This document shows, piece after piece, positions 41,581-52,325 of a stretch of 64,000 nucleotides of DNA; within the stretch, counting starts at the first letter, position 1; every line of letters starts with the position of its first letter. The stretch covers positions 4,573,373 through 4,637,372 of the forward strand of contig CM072527.1 in the NCBI GenBank assembly GCA_036898135.1, in the 5' to 3' direction. A model generated the notes under the pieces. It ran no database searches. It had not been told where the DNA came from and saw nothing but the letters and a program-made list of their open reading frames with translations. A program made the position numbers and the translations under genes. This DNA comes from Oncomelania hupensis. Lineage: Eukaryota; Mollusca; Gastropoda; Littorinimorpha; Pomatiopsidae.

Positions 41581-43136
41581 TGTCACGTGGGGTTTATGGG
41601 CTCTGCACAATGGAATTATGGACCCTCACGTTTATTCGGTGGGAACTGCTAGTAGGTCACCCTATGAATTACTTTAATAAATTTATTTGTTTAGCTCGTT
41701 CTGTGTTAAGGTTGGGGTACAGAAATAGATAGAAAAAATGGTAAAAGATTACTGTCACACTAGCTTTCACACGGCTATGAATCATATGTAGTCCAGCCAC
41801 TTGATAACAGTTAAAATCACACATTTATTTCTTCTACTCTATACAAGATTCTCTAAGTACTAATCTAACTTAAAATGTCTCAGTTACTGCTAATAGTTCG
41901 ATCGCTGATAGTCTATGCAGCTGTTCTATCTTCATCGGGCACTTGCTAGTATATCTCATGTAGATTTGGACTACTGTGGTCCGTGTTACAGTTTCTGGAG
42001 AGTTGACTACTGTGGTCCTGCTATGATCAGTTTAAGTGCACCTTGGCGTGTTCACTTAACTGCTAGATGGTGCGTGCGAAGTCCTTCTGTGAGGTAGCTT
42101 CTGGTACACCTTTGTCGTTGTGTAGTTGGGTTCCCTTGCCACGCTGTGGGGTCTGACAGGGTGTTTTACCGGGTCGCTCGTTCCGTCTTGTGCGTTAGAG
42201 GTTCCTCAACCAACTGGTCGTTTCTGTGGAGTGGGGTGCACAGGATAGCTCGGGATAGCTCGCCTGCTCGTCTGTAATATAAGAGACGAAATTCTGCACA
42301 ACCCTGAATAATCGGTTTGTGCAGAGCGTCTCACTGAAAGCCAAGTAGCCCTCAGTGATAGCTCCACATCTCTATACATAAGCGACGAACATTCTGCTAC
42401 TTCCGGGGTCCACTGGAATCTCACTCTAAATTCCTATACATACATAAATATCAATCGTGTCTAACTATACACATACAGAATTACTAATATTATAAACATT
42501 CAGTGGTACAGCCACTGGCCTGCAAACATACATATAAGTTAAACAACAGTGGTTCCGTACGGGATACAACATGGCGGCGCAACCGGTCGTGTTTCACCAC
42601 GTGTTCGGCTCGTCCACATGGTCACGCAAATTCGGATTAATAATTCACATTTATGCATAGCAAATTCTTCAAACATAATTTCACCAATAATATAAATCTA
42701 TCACGAGGAAACAGAAGGGTGTTCATTTACCTGTTTGACAAGTTCAGGCCCGTAGTGACTTGATAGAATTCTAAGATTCTTCAGTCCTGCTTCCTGGTCT
42801 ATGTGTGAAGAGATTTCTCTGCCAGCTTTCTAGCTGTTAACACTTCGGTGTATTACTCCCAACTGACCAAAGATAAGCTAGGTTTGGACCCAGTCAAACT
42901 GGCTCGAACCGCTTTGCGTAAGCTCCCATTGGTTAAAATGTTTACGACTCTCGTAATTACGATGATGTCATGGCCTCAGCCAGCGTCAACTATCACTGTG
43001 TGTATGATCGGCAGTATGCTACCGCTACGCTTGATTACTTTCATCGTCTGCTCCTAACTTTGAAATTCTAATATTATATATACTAACCAAGCTAAATATT
43101 AAAATAAGCAGAGTTAATACTAGCCAGTTCGTGACA
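41581..43136 (-). repeat. LTR 3 (5' LTR of copy B)
   Basis: About 1556 bp. It has a private 1-base deletion near 42005 and is otherwise close to LTR 2. It is followed by the target duplication TTATT. Confidence 0.95.
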
Positions 43137-43424
43137 TTATTATAACAAGAATATCATATTGAAAAAATAATAATAACAATAACAACAACAAGAATAAATA
43201 GATAAATAAATATATAATAATTAATATTTAAAAACATTTACTTGAAAATCTGTTATCATATTAAAATATATTACTTTTATAATTAATTTTCCAGATGCTT
43301 AGAGAGAGAGACAGAGACAGAGACAGACAGAGAGAGAGAGAGGTCGAAACATTCGCTGGTGCTGAGTGCAGTTAGCATTAAGTCCTATGGACCTCTTACA
43401 GCTATAATATCATAACCAATCATA

Positions 43425-44186
43425 TCATATCCTATCCTATCCTATCCCATAACTCGAAATTCGTCAGGGCACCACAGTTGATCGTTTAACTCCATCTTTC
43501 TCTGTCCTCAGCAATCCTAATGGCTTCGCTTAGTGTCAAGCCAGACCATTCTCGAATGTAGTTCTCCCAACTCTTTTTATATCTCCCTCTTCTTCTGCCT
43601 CCTTGCACCGTACCATGCAGGATCGTCTTTACAATGCCTGATGCTCTGGTCATACCATCGGAGTTTCTGTTTCTTCACTCCTGTGAGAACGTCATGGTGT
43701 TGTCCAATGGCTTGTGTGATGGTCTGTCTGATACAATTGTTCCTAAATATTTGAAGCTGTGCACAATGTTGAGGGATTGGCCTTGGACTTTGATGTCCAT
43801 GTTGATGCCATTGGTGTTGTTGATCATCATTTTGGTTTTCTCTGATCTTATTTCCATTACAAAGGCTCTGGAGGTGGTGTAAAGCCTCTGCACCAACTGT
43901 TCAAGTTCTCGTTCTTCTCCAGTCAATCCATCAATGTCATCCGTAAAACGGAGTGAGAGTGTACAGCATCAGCCCTAACATTATAGAAGTCATCAAAAGC
44001 CTGTATGAGAAGGCTACCAGTGCAGCCCTCCACAACGTCTTCGGGAACTGGTTCAGAAAAACAATCGGCGTGCGTCAATATCTACCCTCTTCAACGCTCT
44101 TCAGCATCTTTGTGGAGCGCATCATGGCAGATGACCTTGCAGATCAGGAAGGCACAGTCAGCATAGAGGGTAGAGCCAATCTCTTA
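43425..44186 (-). mobile_element. RTE-like LINE copy 3: 5'-truncated, 5'-inverted, internally deleted
   Basis: The CCTATCCTATCC tail (GGATA repeat on the minus strand) is at about 43428-43447. The minus-strand 3' part runs to 43952 and begins at the catalytic region (FTDD for FADD). From 43953 the sequence flips to plus and encodes the immediately preceding RT segment (ISPNIIEVIKSLYEKATSA...VERIMADDLADQEGT), ending near 44186. Joining inverted and sense segments that are adjacent in the source RNA fits twin priming. About 100 codons between the IVSDN and GQHDD regions are also deleted. Dead. Confidence 0.85.
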
Positions 44187-44892
44187 TAGCTAGTCCTTAA
44201 TAAACAAGTAGATGGAGATCGTAGTCGAAACCTATAATAGGATGATAGCATTAGGTCCTATTAACCTGTCTTACAGCTAGTCCTTAATAGACAGTTAGAG
44301 AGAGAGAGACATAGAGAGAGACAGAGAGAGAGAGAAGGGAGAAGAGGAGAGAGGGGGAGGGAAGAGAAAAAGCAAAAGAAAGAATGAAGCGTTGTGTTGA
44401 CGATGAAGGGTGTGGATTTATTGATAGGTATAAGATATAGGTGGAGACTCCTTGACATGGCTGCTACCTACACTCCTTCTTCACTCCACCACACCGTCGT
44501 TTTCACCCACCCACTCCCCTCACTTCCAGTTGTTCTCAAACGCACTCCGTAGCATACACTGGCCCAGACTTGCGTCGCTTCAAACACCCTTTGGTACTAA
44601 AAGAACTTTGTTTGTACCATGGGCAGATTTTCCTCCGCCTCCTCCTTCTTCTTCTTCTTCTTCTTCTTCTTCTTCTTCTTCTTCTTCTTCTTCTTCTTCT
44701 TCTTCCTTCCTTCCTTCCTCCCTCCTCTCGCTGTTTCTCTCGTCCTTTGTCACTGTTATGATCATTATCGTTGTTGTAATCTGTGTTAGTGGCCAGTTTT
44801 GTCTATAATGTTTTGCGCGTTTCGAGCTTCATCTTCGTGGATAAAGCGCCCTATACGTCTCCCTCATCATCATCATCATCATCATCATCATT

Positions 44893-44961
<69 letters not shown>

Positions 44962-45122
44962 GTCGTCGTCATCATCATCATCATTGTCATCATTATCATG
45001 TTATTTTACGATAACCTAATATTGTTCATAGAACTTGTGTTCTTTTATTGTTATTCTTTTTACCGGAAATAACTTTCACCAATGTAATCTTTTGGACGAC
45101 AAAATTTCATGTCTAATGTCTT

Positions 45123-45182
<60 letters not shown>

Positions 45183-45468
45183 GTCGTCGTCGTCATCGTC
45201 GTAGACATCGTCATCATCATCATCGTCGTCGTCGTCGTCTTCATCATCATCGTCGTCGTCGTCGTCGTCTACATCATCATCATTATTATAGTTATTATCA
45301 TGACGATCCTCCCCACTTCTACTTCCTCCTCCACCTCCTCCTTCTTCTTTCGTCCTCCTTCATCGTTGCTTTCTTTCCTTGCTCCTCAGCCTTCCTCCGA
45401 TTGATCCCAGGTTGGACTCCCGCGGTGGGCAAGATAAAAGTGTCCTATTTTCATTGTACATCTTGTGG
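44187..45468. other. Microsatellite cluster, no gene
   Basis: GA-rich runs lie at 44287-44375, (TTC)n at 44648-44705, (ATC)n at 44861-44998 and (ATC)/(GTC)n at 45125-45290, separated by short unique sequence. Ser-, His- and Glu-only frames here are repeat translations. A partly duplicated unit (TTACAGCTAGTCCTTAATA type) sits near 44183 and 44270. Confidence 0.8.
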
Positions 45469-45541
45469 GGCCGGGTAGCTCAGTTGGTAGAGCGTCTTAC
45501 TAGTAACGGAAAGGTACCTGGTTCGAATCCCGGATTGGCCA
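45469..45541 (+). tRNA. tRNA-like sequence (pseudogene or SINE head)
   Basis: 73 bases with A box TAGCTCAGTTGG, B box GGTTCGAATCC and acceptor ends GGCC/GGCC. The anticodon arm does not pair well, so an anticodon call is unsafe. It may be the head of a tRNA-derived SINE extending towards about 45930, but I could not confirm a body or tail. Confidence 0.5.
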
Positions 45542-45969
45542 ATGTGTGACCATATTATTTTCCCCTTACCTTCAAGTGGTTCGCTGGTGTCAGAATAATG
45601 TGACCAGTAGTCGCCTATACGCTTCGGTGTCGTGTGACTATAATCTACAGTTACGTTTTGTACATCTTAGCAGGAGGGACCTTTCAGACGCAAGTTATTT
45701 CGTTGTGGAATTTATTCTGACCAACTTTCTGTCCGTGACGTCAGCAGTTTATGCTCTCATTAATATGCAGAGGTGAAAGTTCTTTCACGGTGGTTGTGTG
45801 GTAAAGGACTTTCCCACGAAGGTTAACTTTGTGGGTATATGGCTTGAATAACATCCAACATGATGTGATTTTGTGAAAAGGACCTTACTCAAATATATTA
45901 TATGTGAAAATAAAGCTCTGCACTTGTTTTGAGGTTTAAAACGTAGTTTGAAGCGAGGTACTGGAAGTA

Positions 45970-46680
45970 ATAATTTTAGGGCTGATGTTGTACACTCTCA
46001 TGGTTGCCCACAGACCTGCATGCCAGACTCGGTCAAACGCCTGTTTGAAGTCTACGAACACATGATATAGATGTTGTTGGTGCTGCAGGTATTTCTCGCA
46101 GATTATTCTGAGGTTGAAAATCTGTTCAGTAGTACTTCGCCCTGCCCTGAATCCTGCTTGTTCTTCAGCTATGATTTGTTCAGCTTGGGGTTTCAACCTG
46201 TTGAGCATTATTTTTAGGAGGACCTTGCTGGGATGGCTGATGAGGCTGATGGTGCGGTAATTTTCACATTCCTGAAGGTTACCTTTTTTGGGAAGAGTGA
46301 TGACGAGCGACTGAATCCATGGTGTAGGCCACTACCCACTCTGCCAGATTTTGTTACAGCTAATAGTGAGTGCGTCAATCATCGCTTCTCCTCCTGCTTG
46401 AAGCAGTTCCGCCGGTATGTTGTCCACTCCCGCTGACTTCCCCTTCTTCAGCGATTGCACTGCTACCTCAACTTCTTCTCGGAGAATTGGGAGTATTTTT
46501 TCTTATTCTCTGTTCTCAGGACATGATAGAACTGATGGGTCTCCGTTTGGTGTGTGGTTGTAAAGATCATAGCAGTACTTTGTCCATCTGTTCAAGACTT
46601 CTTGTTCTTCTGTAAGGCATATGCCAGACTTGCTTTGGATCGTGGAGACCTTGGGCTGTTTATCAATTGTCAGCCGCTTC
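45970..46680 (-). pseudogene. RTE-like RT N-terminal pseudogene (copy 4, inverted part)
   Basis: The minus strand encodes KQPKVSTIQSKSGICLTEEQEV, then GFRAGRSTTEQIF and FVDFKQAFDRVWH, ending at ISPKII at 45970, with a frame break near 46500. This is the segment placed backwards by the 5' inversion. Confidence 0.85.
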
Positions 46681-47656
46681 ATCAAAAGCCTGTATAACAA
46701 GGCTACCAGTGCAGTCCTCCACAACAGCGCCATCGAAAACTGGTTCAGAACAACAATCGGGGTCCGTCAGGGATGCCTACTCTCCTTCCTAGAACGCATC
46801 ATTTCAGATGCCCTTGCAGATCACGAAGGCACAGTCAGCACAGGGGAAAGGGCAATCTCCAACCTTCGATTTGCGGATGTTATTGATGGATTGGCTGGAG
46901 AGGAACAAGAACTTGAACAGCTGGTACAGAGGCTTGACACCACCTCCAGAGGCTATGGAATGGAAATAAGTGCAGAGAAGACCAAAATGATGACCAACAA
47001 CACCAATGGCATCAACTTGGACATCAAAGTCCAAAGCAAATCTCTCAACACCGTGCATAGCTTCAAATATTTAGGAGCCATTGTATCAGACAATGTGTCC
47101 CGACAGGAAGTCCTCTCCAGGATCGCACAAACAACTGCTGCCCTGGCGAGGTTGAAGCCCATTTGGAAAGACAGGACCATCAGCCTACATTCCAAGGTAA
47201 GGCTGCTGCGCTCACTTGTCATCTCCATCTTCCTATACGTTCGCGAAACATATGGACCCTCACAGCAGATCTCCAACGAAGAATACAAAGCATGGAGATG
47301 AGGTGCTACAGAAGACTTCTGGGCATTTCCTATACCCAGCACATCACCAACGACGAAGTCCGACAGACCAACACACAAGCCATTGGACAACACGGTGGTG
47401 AAAAAACGGAAACTCCGATAGGATGGCCACGTCACCAGATCATCAGGTCTTGCAAAGACCATCCTGCAAGGCAGAGTGCAAGGAGGTAGAAGAAGAGGGA
47501 GACCTAAAAAGAGGTGGGAGGACAACATTCGAGAATGGACTGAGTTTGACACTGAGCGAAACCATCAGGGTTGCTGAGGACATGGAAAGATGGAGTACGC
47601 TGGTTAAACGATCGTCTGTGATGCCCCTACAACCTCCGAGTTATAGGATAGGATAG
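46680..47656 (+). pseudogene. RTE-like RT C-terminal pseudogene (copy 4, sense part)
   Basis: The frame from 46680 to 47301 keeps the GVRQGCLLS and EQELEQLVQRLDTT motifs but has FADV in place of FADD. It shifts frame near 47250 and again near 47390. The last frame ends PSYRIG, then TAG inside the GGATA tail, as in the intact copy. Not functional. Confidence 0.85.
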
Positions 47657-47677
47657 GATAGGATAGGACTGAAAGTA

Positions 47678-48532
47678 GGTCAAGTTCGTCATGGCGTGAC
47701 GTATGAAGCCGCCTCGCGGCAACCACGAGCAGAGAAAGTAGGGTGGGAATCACTTTCACAACGAAATTACTCGCTTCCGAATGATACTTTGTATGACCGC
47801 TCTGGTGGTTCATTGTTGATTTATGTCCCTACACTTCTTCCTTGGGGTAGGTTATCCCTATCTTTCCCATCTCCAACGGTGGGCGTAGACGTCAACACTT
47901 ACCTCTTCATTCATCTTCCTAGCAATGACCTTGCGGAGTATGTGGTGGCTGTGTCAAACGACTCCAATTTCCACCGCTGTGCTGCTTTATCGATTCTAGC
48001 CCTTACCAAACATGCCGCCATCTGACTACCAAACCACAACCTCAAGGAATCTCTCTCTCTCTCTCTCTCTCTCGCTCTCTTTTTTTTTTCTGTCGGCCAT
48101 CTCTCTCTCTGTCTCTGTGCCTGTCTCTCCCTCTCCCTCCCTCTCTCCCTGTGTGTCTCTGTCTCTCTGTATCTCTCTGTCTGTCTGTCTCTCTTTTTTC
48201 TCTGGCTCCACCTTCCATTCCCCTCTCACTCACTATCACATTTCCTATGTCCCCTATCACACTGTTGTTTGTTCCTCTTAACCAGTATTCTTCATCTTTC
48301 TTATTGTATTTTTTACCATGTTAACGTTTCTCCCCCATTGTCCTGCTTGTTAACTTCATTTCTTTGTTTTGCATTTAATTCTGTATTTTTGATATTTTAA
48401 AGCTACGCCTTTGTATTTTAATGTCTTTTGAATTGTTTGATTGATTGATTGATTGATTGATTGAGGGATTGACTGATTAAAGCTACGAATTACCGGTCTA
48501 TCGAATATAGTGGTACGATACAGGGAAATGGG
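47678..48532. other. Non-coding stretch with CT and TTGA repeats; possible retroelement 3' end
   Basis: A CT microsatellite with interruptions lies at 48050-48195. A TTGA tetramer run at about 48438-48466 follows TTTTAATGTCTTTTGAATTG and could be a LINE-type tail. A 109-codon frame at 47696-48025 has no recognised similarity and is not supported as a gene. Confidence 0.45.
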
Positions 48533-48590
48533 TAACGACCTCCGAGTTACGGGATAGGATAGGATAGGATAGGATGCGATAGGAAATGGA
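48533..48590 (+). mobile_element. RTE-like LINE copy 5: extreme 3' end only
   Basis: ACGACCTCCGAGTTACGG and then GGATAGGATAGGATAGGAT match the last about 20 bases before the tail of the RTE-like family plus its tail. It is either an ultra-short truncated insertion or a deletion remnant. Confidence 0.75.
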
Positions 48591-51461
48591 TAATTTGCTG
48601 TTGTTCTTTCTGCAGTGTCATTTCATATATTATTTGACGTTTTTCTATACATGTCCAGTTAAGTTAGTCTTATACAGATTAGTTGGGCGAAATACTAACG
48701 TGTTGTTTCTCATTTTCGTCTGTTTCATGTGCTGTTCATGCATGGGCTGACTTTCGCCTACATAGGTAAGTGACAGTTAGTGTAATATTTAATTTATTCT
48801 TTGTCCTTTGTGCGTTTTTTTTTTTTTTTTTTTTTTGTCAGTTGGTCACTGGGAGTGGGGTCTGCTTTTGTCTGTTTTGCTTGTTAGGTGGGTAATTATA
48901 ATATTATGATTTCTTATGATGTATTATCTCTTTCTCTCTCCCTCTTTCTCCTCTCTGGTGTGTGTGTGTGTGTGTGTGTTATGTTTGTGTACAAAGTTTA
49001 TATAAATCTAAGCGCCTTAGGAACCAGAATCACCATGGGAATATCCTCTGCTGATCTTTTCTAACAAAGAACAAAAATGAATTAAACAACATTGATCACG
49101 CCATGGCTTCAAAATAAGCGGTATTTTTGTCAAACCGGCTTGAATGTATTGTGTCTTCATTTTACCACTAGTTGTACTGCTGTTGGGATGAAACCCGCTT
49201 GGTTGTGTTTAGGTTAAAGGTTTGAAACCTGTAGCTGGGGAAGAGAAAGGGTCGGGTGTTGCCGGACGTTCCACTGTGCGACAGTCCCCTGAGTCAGGAC
49301 CATCATTGATCTGCCGCCCACTGACAGCTCGCAGCACTCTTAGTCATCCGACACCAACCACCCCTCACGCCACTACCCGCATCCCTCTTCCCCACCACTC
49401 GCACTCCTCTCACACACCCCCTCCCCCCCCCCCCCAAAGCTGCTCTCTCCAGACAATGCATGTTTGATCTCACTCTCTATTTCTTGTTTGTTTGCTGCTA
49501 GACAAACGAAAGTTTTAAAAAGTCCCAAGAGTACACATTTCAGCGTCACATATCCTTTTCAAATTCACAGTGAGTGTTCGCACCCTCCCCACCCCCGCCC
49601 CCACATCACCTTCTTCACCTCGGGAATCATTAAGCAAACCAAACATAACAAAATAAAAATCGTTTCCCACGTGGCCGTTATCTCTTGTATGGGTAAATAA
49701 CAACCACCCTCTTTTTTATCTTGACAATTGGGGTACCCTGCCCCACCCGCACCCCTCTTCCCGCCCCCCCCCCTCAATCTGCTAAAGTCAAAGCAACAGC
49801 GAGAACTTTCTATTGGAATAACAATTAAGGAAGAAGTCCAATAGTAGTGGTAGTTGTGTTCGCTGCCGTTGATGTTCACGTTCGTGACGATGGTGTTGCT
49901 GCGTGTTCATTCCCATCCAGACTAGCCCGTTCATGTTTGTAACTGGCACTGAACTTAACGATGAGTACGGTTAGGAGACCCTGACCGAGAGTTTGGACGT
50001 CGTTAATTATTTTTTTTCAGCTATCCCAACATTACTCGAGGGACAGTTTCCTTTGATGTTAATATGTATTTTTTTAACGGAATGGAATTGGAATTGAATT
50101 GTTTACGTTGCCGACGTTCCGCGAAAATCCACAAGCTTTCTGACGCTTACTGGCTAGAGAATTGCCACAGTTGGCACTAATTACTAAGAATCACTGAAGC
50201 TTTCAAGACTCTCCTGGAACACTTGCAGCGCCTACAGGAACTCTTGGGCTGGTTAGGTCGCAATTGAAAAACGCAGATCTATCTACGCAGTACCGTTGTT
50301 ATTCAGTCAGTGGAGAAATTAAACCACTTTACTGGCCTAGAGAAACCTCCATCGATTTGATGATAACATCGCGTTATGAGCGTGTTATCTGTAGAGACAT
50401 GCGCTACACTACTAACAAGGCCGCACCATCACCGTCGCCATCATCATTGTTGTCGTCGTCATCAACAATAATCATTCAGTACCTCCACATCGTTATGTAT
50501 ATATCCCTATCCCCCCCCACGCCCCATCCCCCTCCCTTACCCCCATCCGCTTACCCTCTGGTCTGTTGTTTTTCGACCTCCCCCTCCCCCCCCCATAACC
50601 CCAGACTGGAAGCCTAAGTTAATATTAGTTCGTTGTTGTTTGTTTAATTAAAGGACAAAGTTACCCATTCATTCCAGACTGTGCTGCTGTACTCGACACC
50701 TGTAAAAGGTCATCCAGAGCCAAAAGGACGATACCAATAGTTACTGAGAGACAATCCAATGCGAATAGTATTGGTAGCAGATGTTCTGAATGTGCATTCA
50801 TTGACAAACCCAGTTAGCGTGTGTCATTCAGGCTGCAGCACGTGTTGCATTTCACTGTCAGGCTTGCCACCAATGGCGAGGACTTGGGTACCAGAAATTT
50901 AGCCTTCTACCTTTAGTTGCAGTCACATTTTATTTTGATGGGTGGTAAATTGTAATAATAATGATGATTATTATTGTGTCATTAATTTGAGAGAAATGAA
51001 AGTCCAACATTGTTACATCAGTCATCTGGTGTCATTGAATCACGTAGCGTGTGACTACCTGCATTTTGTAGTGGTACTTCGGTCACTAGTAGTAGTGATG
51101 GTAGTTACTGTTAAGATTTCTTCTTGTGATTTATAGTGATTTTAGGTGTAAATAATTTATTATAAGGTAAATATGAACGGTCAACAAGGTAATCCGTCTG
51201 AATGTTGGTGTCGTTGGTGCAACATTGCGTCAAGTTTTAAAAAAAAAAGATATTTAAAACAAATCTTGTTGGTGCTGCATGGTTTCATTTGTGGTGATTT
51301 TGGTGCTGATCAGTCTTTTTATTTTTATTTTTTTATATTTTTATTAAGTTAATCTTTTTTTTTTTGCAACAATTGTGTGTGTGTGTGCGTGTGCGTGTGT
51401 GTGTGTGTGTTTGAATGTGTATTAAAAGAGACTTAAAAGTTGTTGCTAGCTTCTTTAATTC
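48591..51461. other. Non-coding stretch
   Basis: Contains a T run (48812-48836), a (GT)n at 48958-48979, a C run at 49424-49435, C-rich pyrimidine tracts at 49560-49600, 49740-49775 and 50508-50600, and a (GT)n near 51375-51412. No gene recognised. Confidence 0.5.
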
Positions 51462-52325
51462 TTCAGAATCAGACTTAACTGATGTAAGATTTCAGAATCA
51501 GACTTAGCTGATGTTAGAGTTCAGAATCAGACTTAGCTGATGTTATGGTCATGCCACACGAGCGTCAAATCTTGAATCCAATTCATGAAATCACGACAAA
51601 ATCCCTTGATTGTCGTGTGGCACCCTGTGCATCGCTAATCCAGATTCTTTGAATTGCCTCCGATTGCCGACTTTCAACATGTTCTAATTCCGCGAGTCTC
51701 GATTGTGTGATTCGGACCTTTTGGCCAATGAGAAGCAGAATACGAATCACGTGATCACAACACAGTACAGCAAAACTTCAAGACCAAAACCCCTCAAGTT
51801 TGACTCGATGTGCGACTTTGGTGTGGCACTGCGCGATTCAAGTCAAAATGAAATTCCAACTTCGAAGTCGAAAATTGCTCCGATTCGCGTCAAGTCCAGT
51901 AGATTTGACGCTCGTGTGGCATGGGCTTTAGAGTTGAGAATCAGACTTAGCTGATGTTAGCTTCCAGAATCAGACTTAGCTGATGTTAGAGTTCAGAATC
52001 AGACTTAGCTGATGTTAGAGTTCAGAATCAGACTTAGCTGATGTTAGAGTTCAGAATCAGACTTAGCTGATGTTAGAGTTCAGAATCAGACTTAGCTGAT
52101 GTTAGAGTTCAGAATCAGACTTAGCTGATGTTAGAGTTCAGAATCAGACTTAGCTGATGTTAGAGTTCAGAATCAGACTTAGCTGATGTTAGAGTTCAGA
52201 ATCAGACTTAGCTGATGTTAGAGTTCAGAATCAGACTTAGCTGATGTTAGAGTTCAGAATCAGACTTAGCTGATGTTAGAGTTCAGAATCAGACTTAGCT
52301 GATGTTAGAGTTCTGAATCAGATCA
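51462..52325 (+). repeat. 29-bp minisatellite, about 16 units, interrupted by a TIR element
   Basis: The unit is TTCAGAATCAGACTTAGCTG followed by ATGTTAGAG. Three units lie at 51462-51545 and about thirteen nearly identical ones at 51928-52325, separated by the TIR element at 51546-51927. Confidence 0.95.
51546..51927. mobile_element. MITE with 23-bp perfect TIRs and TTA target duplication (PIF/Harbinger-like)
   Basis: Inverted repeats begin CATGCCACACGAGCGTC: left at 51550-51572, right at 51901-51923. The element lies between TTA at 51543-51545 and TTA at 51928-51930, and the 29-bp repeat resumes in phase afterwards, so the boundaries are firm. At 382 bp it has no coding capacity. The 3-bp TTA duplication suggests the PIF/Harbinger superfamily. 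A frame at 51703-51954 crosses the element end and is chance. Confidence 0.92.

Larger units (their letters stand above)
28417..43136 (-). mobile_element. Tandem Gmr1-like LTR retrotransposon array: LTR-body-LTR-body-LTR
   Basis: Three LTRs of about 1.56 kb (28417-29974, 34996-36554, 41581-43136) enclose two nearly identical internal regions, all on the minus strand. One 5-bp direct repeat TTATT (28412-28416 and 43137-43141) flanks the whole array, so it occupies a single insertion site. The simplest origin is unequal recombination between LTRs of one inserted element. Each body encodes Gag, protease, integrase, reverse transcriptase and RNase H in that order, the Gmr1 arrangement. Confidence 0.93.
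45970..47667 (+). mobile_element. RTE-like LINE copy 4: twin-primed 5' inversion with target duplication
   Basis: Flanked by a 10-bp repeat with one mismatch (ACTGGAAGTA 45960-45969, ACTGAAAGTA 47668-47677). 45970 to about 46680 is the minus strand of the RT region up to ISPKII. From about 46680 the plus strand continues with IKSLYNKATSA through to the C-terminus and a GGATA tail (47644-47667). The two segments are adjacent in the source RNA apart from about 6 nt, and the internal join shares TCA with both parents. Confidence 0.92.

Noticed and set aside
44642..45290. Ser-, His- and Glu-rich frames
   Set aside because: Direct translations of TTC and ATC microsatellites.
45469..45541. Functional tRNA gene with a defined anticodon
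   Set aside because: A and B boxes are good, but the anticodon stem does not pair; kept only as a tRNA-like sequence.
47696..48025. 109-codon plus-strand frame after RTE-like copy 4
   Set aside because: No motif recognised, and it lies between a LINE tail and simple repeats. Not supported as a gene.
51462..52325. 29-bp repeats considered as a CRISPR array
   Set aside because: Head-to-tail repeats without spacers; the single interruption is a TIR element with its own target duplication.
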